A stretch of 64,000 nt of DNA from assembly GCF_004004555.2 (NCBI RefSeq), contig NZ_SACP01000005.1, forward strand, positions 1-64,000, given 5' to 3'. Numbering within the stretch: the stretch's first letter is position 1; each line of letters starts with the position of its first letter. The DNA is from Methylobacterium oryzihabitans (GTDB lineage: Bacteria; Pseudomonadota; Alphaproteobacteria; Rhizobiales; Beijerinckiaceae). The translations under genes and the position numbers were made by a program. This document shows positions 41,216 through 52,358 of the stretch, piece by piece. A model generated the notes under the pieces. That model saw only the letters and a program-made list of their open reading frames with translations. It had not been told where the DNA came from and ran no database searches.

Positions 41216-41225
41216 GTCGATGGAA

Positions 41226-41253
41226 GTCCGGGGCGAGCATCGCTACCCCGGAC
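41226..41253. terminator. Hairpin between convergent genes
   Basis: Stem GTCCGGGG/CCCCGGAC (8 bp) with a 12-base loop, 15 bases after the orphan lipoprotein stop and nine bases before the collagen-like gene's stop. Confidence 0.5.
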
Positions 41254-41261
41254 ACAACATA

Positions 41262-42098
41262 TCACAGCTTGGCGCAGAACCCGACCATTCCGGAACTGTC
41301 GGCCGGGCACGAGGCCAGGGCGGCGCCATCGTCGCGGCGGGTGAAGAGCGGGCTGCCGGTGCGCAGGCAATAGGCCGAGACGAACGCCTCGCCGGGATCG
41401 CAGACCAGTTCGCAGGCCGGGCTGGCGCAGCCGTCGGTGCGCAGGACCCGCAGCGGCAGGCCCGCCGCCGGTGCGGCAGCGGCCGCGGCGCCGGCCGGTC
41501 CGCGCGGTCCCGGTGCGCCGGCCTCGCCCTTCGCGCCCGGCTCGCCCTTCGGTCCAGGATCGCCCGCAAGGCCGGCCTCGCCCTTCGGGCCCGCCTCGCC
41601 CTTGGCGCCAGCCTCGCCGCGCGGCCCCGGCTCACCCTTCGGTCCGGCGGCTCCGGCCATCCCCGGAGGCCCAGCGGGGCCCGGCTCGCCCTTCGGCCCC
41701 TGCGGCCCGGTGGCGCCGCAATTGGCGACCACGATCTCGCGCGATTCCTCGCCGGCCTTCAGGGTCGCGACGCAGTTCGGCGGCAGGTACGGCACCTTGA
41801 CGGTGAACCGCCCGCGCCGGTCGGACTGGACCGGAATGTCGTCGTCGATCGTCACAACGACATTGGACTTGCCGACGCTGCCGGAGATGCGCAGGTCGCC
41901 GGCCTCGATCCGGGCGTCCCAGATCTGGATGCCCGCCGGGGCGGGCTGGGGCCGGGCCGGGGCCGGGCGCGACGGTGCGGCGGGCGCCGCCGGGGCCGGG
42001 GCCGGGGCCGGCTGGGCCAGGGCCGGCCCGGCGAACACGGCGGCAGCGGTGAGGACGACGCAGGCGGAGACGGCCAGCGCGGGGCGACGACGACCCAT
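41262..42098 (-). CDS. Secreted collagen-like (Gly-X-Y) protein
   Basis: 278 residues. The signal peptide is [20 protein letters not shown], followed by a Pro/Ala-rich linker (about 30-55), a beta-rich domain that resembles a bacterial Ig-like fold (about 56-126), a collagen-like run of about 25 Gly-X-Y triplets from Gly 128 to Gly 203 (many GPKGEPG and [10 protein letters not shown] units), and a C-terminal Cys-containing domain (about 210-278; five cysteines). The Lys-Gly-Glu triplets favour a stable triple helix. It is probably a trimeric surface or periplasmic protein. Confidence 0.88.
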   Translation of the reverse strand: MGRRRPALAVSACVVLTAAAVFAGPALAQPAPAPAPAAPAAPSRPAPARPQPAPAGIQIWDARIEAGDLRISGSVGKSNVVVTIDDDIPVQSDRRGRFTVKVPYLPPNCVATLKAGEESREIVVANCGATGPQGPKGEPGPAGPPGMAGAAGPKGEPGPRGEAGAKGEAGPKGEAGLAGDPGPKGEPGAKGEAGAPGPRGPAGAAAAAAPAAGLPLRVLRTDGCASPACELVCDPGEAFVSAYCLRTGSPLFTRRDDGAALASCPADSSGMVGFCAKL

Positions 42099-42219
42099 CG
42101 GGATCCCTCGAATCGTGGGGGAAGGCCCGCGGGGAACCGGACGGTTCGGCGGGCGGCGGCACCTTGCTGCGACCCCGCGGGGGGGTCAACCATTCGTTAA
42201 GCTCGGGCGCCGGGTTCGC

Positions 42220-42765
42220 TCAGGCGTCGTAGTCGATCACGTCCTCCAGGGCGTAGTGCTTCACGGTGCGACGGTTGGCGATCAGTTCGTCGATGGTCGG
42301 CTCGCCCTTCAGCGCCCGGGCGATGGCGAGCTTCGTCGCCTCGTAATTGGTGCGGTACAGGTCCTTGCGGTCGAGGTTCGGGTCCTCGGCGCAGCGCGGG
42401 TCGAGCCAGATCATGACGATCATGCAGATCTCGTCGAGCCCGTCCTTCGGCAGGATGCCCTCGATCACGCAATCGACGATCGCGTCGCCGGTCGCCGCCT
42501 GCACGACGCCGCCGAGCAGCTCGACATAGGCGGCGTCGTGGATCGTCGCCTTGGTGGTCATCATCGTGGCCGGACGCACGAGCTGGTTGAGGTCGCGCAC
42601 CACGAACATCCGGGTGTGGCCCTGGACCTGCCCCATCATCGACGCGAAGGCGGTGCCGGCGGGGCCCCGCACCGAGCCGATCAGCACCTCGGGCATCGCG
42701 TCGGTGTACTGGCCCTCGGCGGCGAGCACCGTCGCCTCGCCGGTGCGGAAGAAGATCTCGCTCAT
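42220..42765 (-). CDS. Formaldehyde-activating enzyme (Fae) homologue
   Basis: Fae condenses formaldehyde with tetrahydromethanopterin in methylotrophs. The 181 residues align with Fae over most of their length: IGSVRGPAGTAF near 29, MMTTKATIHDAAYVELLGG near 68, DAIVDCVIEGILP near 94 and TNYEATKLAIARAL near 143. By eye, the catalytic His of Fae (preceding the first IDLIIG-like strand) is replaced by Met or Ala (DAMPEVLIG). It therefore looks like a Fae paralogue of altered or unknown activity rather than the main enzyme. It stands alone. Confidence 0.8.
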   Translation of the reverse strand: MSEIFFRTGEATVLAAEGQYTDAMPEVLIGSVRGPAGTAFASMMGQVQGHTRMFVVRDLNQLVRPATMMTTKATIHDAAYVELLGGVVQAATGDAIVDCVIEGILPKDGLDEICMIVMIWLDPRCAEDPNLDRKDLYRTNYEATKLAIARALKGEPTIDELIANRRTVKHYALEDVIDYDA

Positions 42766-42935
42766 CGCTCACCCCTGGTCGGTCCGTGCCGGCCTCCGAC
42801 CATGCCGGACCCGCCGGCGTCAACGCCCGGCCGGGCCGGACCTTGGTCGCGCTTGCGCCCGGCTCGCCGCCCCGAACGGAAATGCGTATAGGGCGTGATT
42901 CGGGCGGCGCCGGCCGCCTCGGACCGGGGGACGGC

Positions 42936-43148
42936 ATGAGCGAGCGCGACTGGACCCTGCAGGTGAGCCCGACGGATTCGGGCGTGCGGATCGAGATCGG
43001 GCTGCCCGACCTCGGCGGCGCGCCGGTGACCGCGACTCTGGCCCTCGACCGCAGCGAGGCCCGCCACCTCGCCCGCGCGCTGCTGGCGGCGGCCGGGGAC
43101 GCGACCGAGCGCACCTTCCCGCATCCCGCCACCGGTCACGAGCGATGA
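42936..43148 (+). CDS. Small protein of unknown function
   Basis: 70 residues, no signal peptide. The sequence alternates short beta-like strands (DWTLQVSPTDSGVRIEIGLP, APVTATLALD) and a helix (RSEARHLARALLAA), which gives the impression of a small folded domain. GC-rich third positions fit a real gene. It is convergent with the lipoprotein gene at 43153, four bases away. No family is recognised. Confidence 0.5.
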   Translation: MSERDWTLQVSPTDSGVRIEIGLPDLGGAPVTATLALDRSEARHLARALLAAAGDATERTFPHPATGHER

Positions 43149-43152
43149 CCGC

Positions 43153-43563
43153 TCAGTACCGGCCCGGCAGGCGCGGCACCCGCGTGCCGGGCTTCTCGAT
43201 CGCCTCGGCGCAGGAATAGGCGAACTCGGTCTTGAGGTCGTCGTAGACCGTCTCGCCGGTGATGCGGCAGGTCTCGCGGGCGGTCTCGCGCAGGTAGGTC
43301 TCCGCCGCCTCGCCGAAGCGGCGCCGCCGCGTCAGCGCCGGGTCGGCGCCGTCGAGGCCACAGCCGGCGAACTCGCGCAGTCCGTTCGAGACCAGCAGCA
43401 TCCGGCGCTGCTGGCGCTGGTCGTAGACCTCGTAGGGATCGTTGCAGCCGATCGTCACCACCTGAACCGGCAGGCCGACATAGATCCGCGAAATGGTGGA
43501 GAACTCGGTGCAGCCCGCGACCGCAAGGCCGACGAGGGCGATGCCCCACAGACCCGTCCGCAT
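43153..43563 (-). CDS. Small lipoprotein of unknown function
   Basis: 136 residues. The N terminus is a lipoprotein signal (GLWGIALVGLAVAGC, lipobox AVAGC). The mature part has four more cysteines (TIGCNDPYEVY, FAGCGLDGAD, RETCRITGE, AYSCAEAIE), suggesting two disulfides. ATG 43563 is chosen because GAGG stands five bases before it; a GTG two codons upstream lacks this. Function unknown. Confidence 0.65.
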   Translation of the reverse strand: MRTGLWGIALVGLAVAGCTEFSTISRIYVGLPVQVVTIGCNDPYEVYDQRQQRRMLLVSNGLREFAGCGLDGADPALTRRRRFGEAAETYLRETARETCRITGETVYDDLKTEFAYSCAEAIEKPGTRVPRLPGRY

Positions 43564-43632
43564 CCCCACCTCGTCCCGGCCACCGTGTGGCCCCAGCTTT
43601 GAGCCGGGCGGGGCGCTGCGGTCAAGCCTGCT

Positions 43633-44039
43633 TCAGGACGTGGCGGGCGGGGTCTCCCAATCTTCCACCGCGAGTCCGGACACGCGCTCGAACTCGCGCA
43701 GGTTGCGACTCACCAGGGTGAGCCCTCGCGCGAGCGCCTGCCCGGCGATCAGCACGTCGTAGGGGCCGATCGGCTGCCGGCGGCGGCGAGCGCCGCCCGC
43801 ACCTCGCCGGAGCGACGGGCATCGGCGGCGTCGAAGGGGAGGACGGCGAACGGCAGATCGTCGATCTGTGCGAGGGTATGCGCCGTCCGCACGCCCTTGA
43901 AGGCTCCGTAATGGAGTTCGTGGGAGACGATGGCCGATAGGCCGATGTCCTGCGGGCCTATCCGACGCATCCGGGCCCACAATCCCACATCGTTCCTCAT
44001 CAGCGCTGAAACCGCGTTGGTGTCGAGGAGGTATCTCAC
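43633..44039 (-). pseudogene. vapC: VapC-type PIN-domain toxin, frameshifted
   Basis: VapC toxins are RNases using four acidic residues. The N-terminal part, from a GTG start at 44039 (VRYLLDTNAVSALMRN), carries the first acidic residue (LLDTN) and the conserved Glu (SHELHYGAFKG). The frame breaks near 43775-43785, and the C-terminal part (GPYDVLIAGQALARGLTLVS, then NLREFERV) continues in another frame. One missing C at a GGC-AG junction would explain it. The GTG overlaps the vapB stop. It could be a sequencing error. Confidence 0.75.
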
Positions 44040-44287
44040 TCCGGCAGATCCGAAGGAGGCCGCTCCTGCTGCGGAACGTCCTCGGCCAAGGCCGCTTCGA
44101 CATCCGGATCGAACGGCTGCACCCGTGCCTGGAGCCAGTCCCACGTTCCCGGGCCCGGCACCGGCTCCACCACGATCGCCGGGCCCTCGCGGCGCACCTG
44201 GACCGCCTCGCCGTCGAGGCGCCAGCCCTCCGGCAGACGCACGGCCTGGGCGCCGTCGACCCAGAACAGTTTCGCGATCTCGCCCAT
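44036..44287 (-). CDS. vapB: VapB-type antitoxin (AbrB/SpoVT-like)
   Basis: 83 residues. The N-terminal swapped-hairpin DNA-binding domain is recognisable (AKLFWVDGAQAVRLPEGWRL with the typical V(R/K)LP turn), followed by an acidic C-terminal tail (FDPDVEAALAEDVPQQERPP) that would wrap the toxin. It precedes and overlaps vapC by GTGA, the normal antitoxin-first order. If the toxin is truly broken, this antitoxin may survive as an orphan. Confidence 0.8.
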   Translation of the reverse strand: MGEIAKLFWVDGAQAVRLPEGWRLDGEAVQVRREGPAIVVEPVPGPGTWDWLQARVQPFDPDVEAALAEDVPQQERPPSDLPE

Positions 44288-44349
44288 GCCGGCCTCCGAG
44301 AGTCGCGACCGAGGATGTCACGCCCCCCGTCCGAGGGGCAAGCGGGGCG

Positions 44350-48096
<3,747 letters not shown>

Positions 48097-48232
48097 CGGA
48101 TGGGTGTTCCGCAGGCAACGCGGTCGTCGGGACCGCGGGATGGGACTGAGAATCATGCCGGGGCCGGCGGCCCCGCCTCGTGTCTGGTCGCCGGTCGGGC
48201 GCGGACGGCCGGAGCCGCTTCGCGCCCGATCC

Positions 48233-48448
48233 TCACTCGTCGACCGGCATCGCCCCGAGGCGCGCCTCGATGCCGGCGACGCGAGCGCCGACGGCGTCCA
48301 TCGCTTCCACGCCGAGCATCTCCCGGTGGCCATCGAAGCGCGGATCGTCCGCGTGAGCGCCCGTCGTCACCTCCGCCACGACGTCGCGTCCCTCTCTCCG
48401 CAGGGCCGCGAGCGTGGCGAGGATCCGCGATCCGGATGCGGCCGTCAC
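48233..48448 (-). CDS. Small protein translated from the metF stop, between metF and metH
   Basis: 71 residues, mostly charged and helical ([20 protein letters not shown], then [17 protein letters not shown]). GTG 48448 overlaps the metF TGA as GTGA, so translation is probably coupled. It lies 136 bases before metH. No family is recognised. The overlap and good codon use support it as a real gene, but expression is not shown. Confidence 0.5.
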   Translation of the reverse strand: MTAASGSRILATLAALRREGRDVVAEVTTGAHADDPRFDGHREMLGVEAMDAVGARVAGIEARLGAMPVDE

Positions 48449-49359
48449 GCCGCCGCCTTCTCCTCGCCCGCCACCGTGCCGCGCAGGCCGAGCAGATGGC
48501 AGATCGCGTAGACGAGGTCGGCGCGGTTCATGGTGTAGAAATGGAAGTCGGTGACGCCGCGGTCGACGAGGTCGAGCACCTGCTCGGCGGCGACCGCCGC
48601 GGCCACCAGCTTGCGGGTGCCGACGTCGTCCTCCAGCCCCTCGAAGCGGGCCGCCAGCCAGTCCGGCACCGAGGCGCCGGTGCGCTTGGCGAAGTTCGCC
48701 GCCTGCTTGAAGTTCTGCACCGGCAGGATGCCCGGGATGATCGGGATGTCGATGCCGCGGGCCTGGACCCGGTCGAGGTAGCGGAAATACAGGTCGTTGT
48801 CGAAGAAGAACTGGGTGATCGCCCGGGTCGCGCCGGCGTCGATCTTGGCCTTCAGGGCGTCGATGTCGACGTCGAGCGACGGCGCCTCGGGATGGCGCTC
48901 GGGATAGGCCGAGACCGAGACCTCGAAATCGCCGACGCGCTTGATGCCGGCCACCAGATCGCACGAGCGGGCGTAGCCCCCCGGATGCGGCCGGTAGGCG
49001 TGGCCGACGCCCTCGGCCGGGTCGCCACGCAGGGCCACGATGTGGCGCACCCCGGCGTCCCAGTAGGCCCGCACGACGTCGTCGACCTCGTCGGTCGTCG
49101 CCGCCACGCAGGTCAGGTGCGCGGCCGGGTTCAGGTTGGTCTCGCGCACCATCCGGGCGACGGTGTTGTGGGTGCGCTCCCGGGTCGTGCCGCCGGCGCC
49201 GTAGGTCACTGAGACGAAGTCGGGCTGGAGCGGCGCGAGGCGCTCGATCGAGGACCACAGGGTCTGCTCCATCTCGGCGCTCTTCGGCGGGAAGAACTCG
49301 AACGAGACCCGGATCGGACGACGGCTCTCGCGGCTGCGGCGGAAGGCGGTGGTGACCAT
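48445..49359 (-). CDS. metF: Methylenetetrahydrofolate reductase
   Basis: Reduces 5,10-methylene-THF to 5-methyl-THF, the methyl donor for MetH. 304 residues, the bacterial FAD-dependent length. Conserved blocks are SFEFFPPKS near 20 (catalytic Glu), VSVTYGAGG near 49, ALRGDPAEG near 109 (flavin site), TQFFFDNDLYFRY near 183 and GILPVQNFKQ near 210. It follows the ArsR-methyltransferase regulator by 55 bases. Confidence 0.96.
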   Translation of the reverse strand: MVTTAFRRSRESRRPIRVSFEFFPPKSAEMEQTLWSSIERLAPLQPDFVSVTYGAGGTTRERTHNTVARMVRETNLNPAAHLTCVAATTDEVDDVVRAYWDAGVRHIVALRGDPAEGVGHAYRPHPGGYARSCDLVAGIKRVGDFEVSVSAYPERHPEAPSLDVDIDALKAKIDAGATRAITQFFFDNDLYFRYLDRVQARGIDIPIIPGILPVQNFKQAANFAKRTGASVPDWLAARFEGLEDDVGTRKLVAAAVAAEQVLDLVDRGVTDFHFYTMNRADLVYAICHLLGLRGTVAGEEKAAA

Positions 49360-49414
49360 CGGTGAGGCTCGGCTGTCGGGATGGAAGGAGGATGTCGTGT
49401 CTCGGCGGGCCGCG

Positions 49415-50398
49415 TCAGGCGACCCGGGCGAGGGCGGTGTCGGCCTGGGTTTCGTGGGCGAGCCACAGGGTGACGGTGAGCTGGTCGCCGTCGGCGCGGG
49501 CCGGGGCGAGATGGCGGACCTCGACCGCGCCGAGCCCGGCATCGGCGAGCCAGCCGACGACCTGCTCGGGCGCGAAGCCGAGGCGGCGATGGGCCTGGGC
49601 CTCGCGCAGGAATTCGAGGTCGTGGGGCGCGAAGTCGACCACCAGCAGACGGCCCCCGGGGGCGACGAGGCGGGCCGCCTCGCGGAGCGCCCGGGCCGGA
49701 TCGTCGAGGTAGTGCAGCACCTGATGCACCAGCACGAGGTCGAAGCTGCCGCGCCCGAAGGGCGGCGCGTTGATGTCGCCCTGGCGCAGGTCGACCCGGG
49801 CGAGGCCGAGGCGCTCCAGGTTGGCGCGGGCCACCGACAGCATCGCGTGGCTGGCGTCGAGCCCGGTGGCGCGGGCGGCGCGGGGGCCGAGCAGGCCGAG
49901 CATCCGCCCGGTGCCGGTGCCGAGATCGATGAGGGTCCCGACCGCGCCGGGGCCGAGGATGTCGAGGATCGCCGCCTCGACGGTGGCCTCCGGCACGTGC
50001 AGGGAGCGCAAGCGGTCCCATTGCGGCGCGAGGCGGGCAAAGAAGCTCTGCGCCGCCTCGGCGCGCTGGGCCCGGACGGCATCGAGGCGCGAGCGGTCCT
50101 CCGACAGGGGCGGCGCCGCGCGGTCGAGCCCGGCGAGGAGCGGCGCGACGAGGTCGGCCGCGCCCTCGACGAGGCGGAAGAACGCCCAGGCACCCTCGCG
50201 GTGGCGCTCGATGAGGCCCGCCTCGACCATCAGCTTGAGGTGGCGCGAGATCCGCGGCTGCGACTGGCCGAGGATGTCGGTGAAATCGGAGACCGTCAGC
50301 TCGCCCTCGCCGAGCAGGGCCAGGATGCGCAGGCGCGTCTCCTCCGCCGCCGCGCGCAGCACGCCCAGGGCATCACCGAAGGAAACCGATCCCGCCAT
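49415..50398 (-). CDS. ArsR-family regulator fused to SAM-dependent methyltransferase domain (SahR-like)
   Basis: 327 residues: an ArsR winged helix (about 10-85, TVSDFTDILGQSQPRISRHL recognition region) followed by a class I methyltransferase fold (about 130-290, motif I LIDLGTGTGRMLGLLG and VHQVLHYLDDP). In Proteobacteria, regulators with this architecture (SahR) sense S-adenosylhomocysteine and control methionine-cycle genes. Here it heads the metF-metH cluster and has a perfect palindrome just upstream. ATG 50398 follows GTGAGG; the frame extends 16 codons further through the palindrome. Confidence 0.88.
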   Translation of the reverse strand: MAGSVSFGDALGVLRAAAEETRLRILALLGEGELTVSDFTDILGQSQPRISRHLKLMVEAGLIERHREGAWAFFRLVEGAADLVAPLLAGLDRAAPPLSEDRSRLDAVRAQRAEAAQSFFARLAPQWDRLRSLHVPEATVEAAILDILGPGAVGTLIDLGTGTGRMLGLLGPRAARATGLDASHAMLSVARANLERLGLARVDLRQGDINAPPFGRGSFDLVLVHQVLHYLDDPARALREAARLVAPGGRLLVVDFAPHDLEFLREAQAHRRLGFAPEQVVGWLADAGLGAVEVRHLAPARADGDQLTVTLWLAHETQADTALARVA

Positions 50399-50419
50399 CG
50401 CCTCACGCGCTCGCTCGAA

Positions 50420-50439
50420 ACATAAAGATATCTTTATGT
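50420..50439. promoter_or_regulatory. 20-bp perfect palindrome, likely operator of the SahR-like regulator
   Basis: ACATAAAGATATCTTTATGT is self-complementary over all 20 bases and stands 21 bases upstream of the regulator's start codon, in otherwise GC-rich DNA. Size and shape fit an ArsR-type operator controlling the regulator-metF-metH unit. Confidence 0.7.
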
Positions 50440-50534
50440 GAGCCACGGGCTTGATGCAAGCGTTTCGTCGTCCGGCCGGGCGTACCGCGCGGTGCCCTCG
50501 CCCTTCGCGGCCGGCCTCGCGCCCGATCCGGACG

Positions 50535-50572
50535 CGACGACGCCGCGGCGAGGGCTCGCCGCGGCGTCGTCG
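50535..50572 (-). terminator. Strong hairpin downstream of the annealing-protein-like gene
   Basis: A 17-bp perfect stem (CGACGACGCCGCGGCGA and complement) with a GGGC loop lies 36 bases beyond the stop of the gene at 50609 and before the SahR-like promoter. It has no T-tract. It probably insulates the two units. Confidence 0.6.
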
Positions 50573-50608
50573 TTGACTGGCAGACGCGAAGACCGAGGCG
50601 GCCGGGCT

Positions 50609-51361
50609 CTACGCCACCGCCGCCTTGCGGCTCTTGGCCGGCCAGCCGAGGCTGACGAGCCGGGCCTTGGCGTGCTCGCGGACCTCGTCGCGCAAACCGG
50701 CCGGCATGCCGGCGAGCAGGCGCTGGGTGTCGGTGTCGAGCATCAGGTCGGTGACGGCGTTGATCGTCTTGGCCTTGTCGATCCGCGCCTTCAGGTCGGC
50801 CTCGGCCGAGGCGCCGCCATCGGCGGCCGGCACGACCTCGTCGTCGACGGCCTCCGCCGCCTCCCCGCCCCTGCCGCGGCCGTTGTCCTGCTCGGGCACC
50901 GCCCGCGCGGCGGGCTCGCGGCTCACCGCCTCGCGCCCGCTCGGGTCGGGGCGGCTCGCCCGGAACTCGTCGGCCTCGTCCTCCGAATACAGCAGGCCGT
51001 GCAGGCCGATCAGCTTCAGGATCACGCGATCCTTCGCCCGCTTCTCGGCCATGGCGAAGACGTAGGCCGCCTGCTTGCCCGAGACGCGGTAGTTCACCCC
51101 GATCAGCGCCTCGCCGATCGACCACTCGGTGCGGTCGCCGCCGGGGCCCGGCACGTGGCCGGTGACGAGGATCACCGCCTCGTCGCGCTCGGCGCGCACG
51201 ATCACCGGCGCGTCGAACCGGATCCGGGCCTGGGCCGCGATGCGTTCCAGCGCCTTGTGGTAGATCACGGCGGTGCCCTGCACCCGCCAGACGTTGCCGG
51301 CCAAGGGCTCGCCGTAGGTCGCGAGGATGTCCGCGATCTGCTTGTCCGTCGTTGCGCTCAT
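50609..51361 (-). CDS. Phage-type protein, possibly an ERF/Rad52-like single-strand annealing protein
   Basis: 250 residues. The N-terminal half (about 1-125) has segments seen in phage recombination proteins: VYHKALERIAAQ-like helix near 37, a beta-rich core, and FAMAEKRAKDRVILKLIGLH near 102 followed by LLYSEDEADEF, a block I associate with phage ssDNA-annealing relatives. A low-complexity linker (about 130-180) leads to a helical tail (DLKARIDKAKTINAVTDLM). The annealing role is inference from motif memory only. It is divergent from the TnsA-like gene, and a perfect SOS operator lies in the shared upstream region. Confidence 0.5.
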   Translation of the reverse strand: MSATTDKQIADILATYGEPLAGNVWRVQGTAVIYHKALERIAAQARIRFDAPVIVRAERDEAVILVTGHVPGPGGDRTEWSIGEALIGVNYRVSGKQAAYVFAMAEKRAKDRVILKLIGLHGLLYSEDEADEFRASRPDPSGREAVSREPAARAVPEQDNGRGRGGEAAEAVDDEVVPAADGGASAEADLKARIDKAKTINAVTDLMLDTDTQRLLAGMPAGLRDEVREHAKARLVSLGWPAKSRKAAVA

Positions 51362-51611
51362 GCGATCGATCTCACCTGCGTAGACGCGGGGCGGGCACGC
51401 CTGCGCGCCGCCGACCGCCTCCGATCTTCTATCAGAGATAGGTGGTGATGAGCGAGCGAAAACGCCAGATTTGACGCCGGTCGGCGGTGCGGCGAGGCGT
51501 CCTCCCGGGCGGCTTCATCTTGAGCGTTCCGGCTCCTGCGAGGCAGAGCGACGGACTCTCGGAGCCCTCGGATCGCGGCGACATCTTTCGCCGCTTGATG
51601 GAAGCGCCCAT

Positions 51612-51626
51612 GTTCGCTATGTGTTC
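51612..51626. promoter_or_regulatory. Perfect LexA (SOS) operator, GTTC-N7-GTTC
   Basis: GTTCGCTATGTGTTC matches the alphaproteobacterial LexA consensus exactly. It is 71 bases upstream of the TnsA-like gene (51698) and 250 bases upstream of the divergent gene ending at 50609. The 336-base gap 51362-51697 holds this site; a 69-codon reverse frame overlaps it but has no other support. Confidence 0.7.
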
Positions 51627-51697
51627 CTTAAGCTGTAGCAATCACTTGACCGGATCGAGGCCGTGACGGCCGGCGCCGGTCCTGCCCGGGAGCGGCC

Positions 51698-52354
51698 ATG
51701 CCGACGACGACCGACGCCCTGTCCCTGGCCGAGAATCCGGGCCGCCGCCGGGCCTCTACGCGGGCGCGCCGCGCCTTGCCGGCGGCGCCCCGGATGGCGC
51801 TGGTGGCGGATTTCCTGGCGGTGGCGGCCCTCGACCCGGCGGTCGAATCGCTGCGCCCGGCGCCGGCTCCGGCGCGGCTCACCCTCGGCGCGACGACGAT
51901 CGAGCACGCGGCCGACTTCGAGGTGTTTCGCACCGACGAGCCCGGCCTGCTCGTCGACGTGGTGGCGGAGGACGACCTGCGTCACCATCCGCTGCGCACC
52001 GCCTACGTCGCCGGCGAGCCGGTCGCCGCCGCCGACGGCCGCCGCTTCGTCATCGAGAGCGCCGCCACCCTCCGGGCCGAGCCGCGGCTGTCGACGGTGC
52101 GGCTGGTGATGGCCTGCCGCCGCACCGTCGTGTCGGCCGGGGACCGGGTGCGGATCCTGCACTACCTCGACGAGTGCGGCACCGGCCGGCTGGTCGAGTG
52201 CGCGGCGGTGGTCCAGAACGCGCCGGACGGCGTCGCGGCGGTGCTGGCGCTCGCGGTCGAGGGGCTGCTCGCGATCGACATCGGCCGGCCGATCCTGCCC
52301 GAGACGCCGGTGCGCCGCCGCCCGCTGCCCTTCGCCGATCCGTTCGGGTTCTGA
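51698..52354 (+). CDS. TnsA-like protein with restriction-endonuclease-type fold
   Basis: 218 residues. After a basic ~30-residue start, the segment ALVADFLAVAALDPAVESLR with HAADFEVFRTDEPGLLVDVV follows the TnsA N-terminal pattern (a helix with DFL, the DPxV turn, then the PDF-like Asp). The C-terminal part (about 110-205, LSTVRLVMACRR and VLALAVEGLLAIDIGRPIL) resembles the TnsA winged-helix region. The Gln-x-Lys catalytic pair of TnsA is not evident (LVDVVAED), so nuclease activity is doubtful. GGGAG precedes ATG 51698. No TnsB, TnsC or TniQ gene is near. A perfect SOS operator lies upstream. Confidence 0.5.
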   Translation: MPTTTDALSLAENPGRRRASTRARRALPAAPRMALVADFLAVAALDPAVESLRPAPAPARLTLGATTIEHAADFEVFRTDEPGLLVDVVAEDDLRHHPLRTAYVAGEPVAAADGRRFVIESAATLRAEPRLSTVRLVMACRRTVVSAGDRVRILHYLDECGTGRLVECAAVVQNAPDGVAAVLALAVEGLLAIDIGRPILPETPVRRRPLPFADPFGF

Positions 52355-52358
52355 GCGT

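Noticed and set aside
48097..48232. Cobalamin riboswitch upstream of metH
   Set aside because: No B12-box (GCCACTG-like) on the relevant strand and too little room after the small gene.
51432..51641. 69-codon reverse frame between the annealing-like and TnsA-like genes
   Set aside because: It overlaps the SOS operator, has no family likeness and no clear ribosome-binding site.
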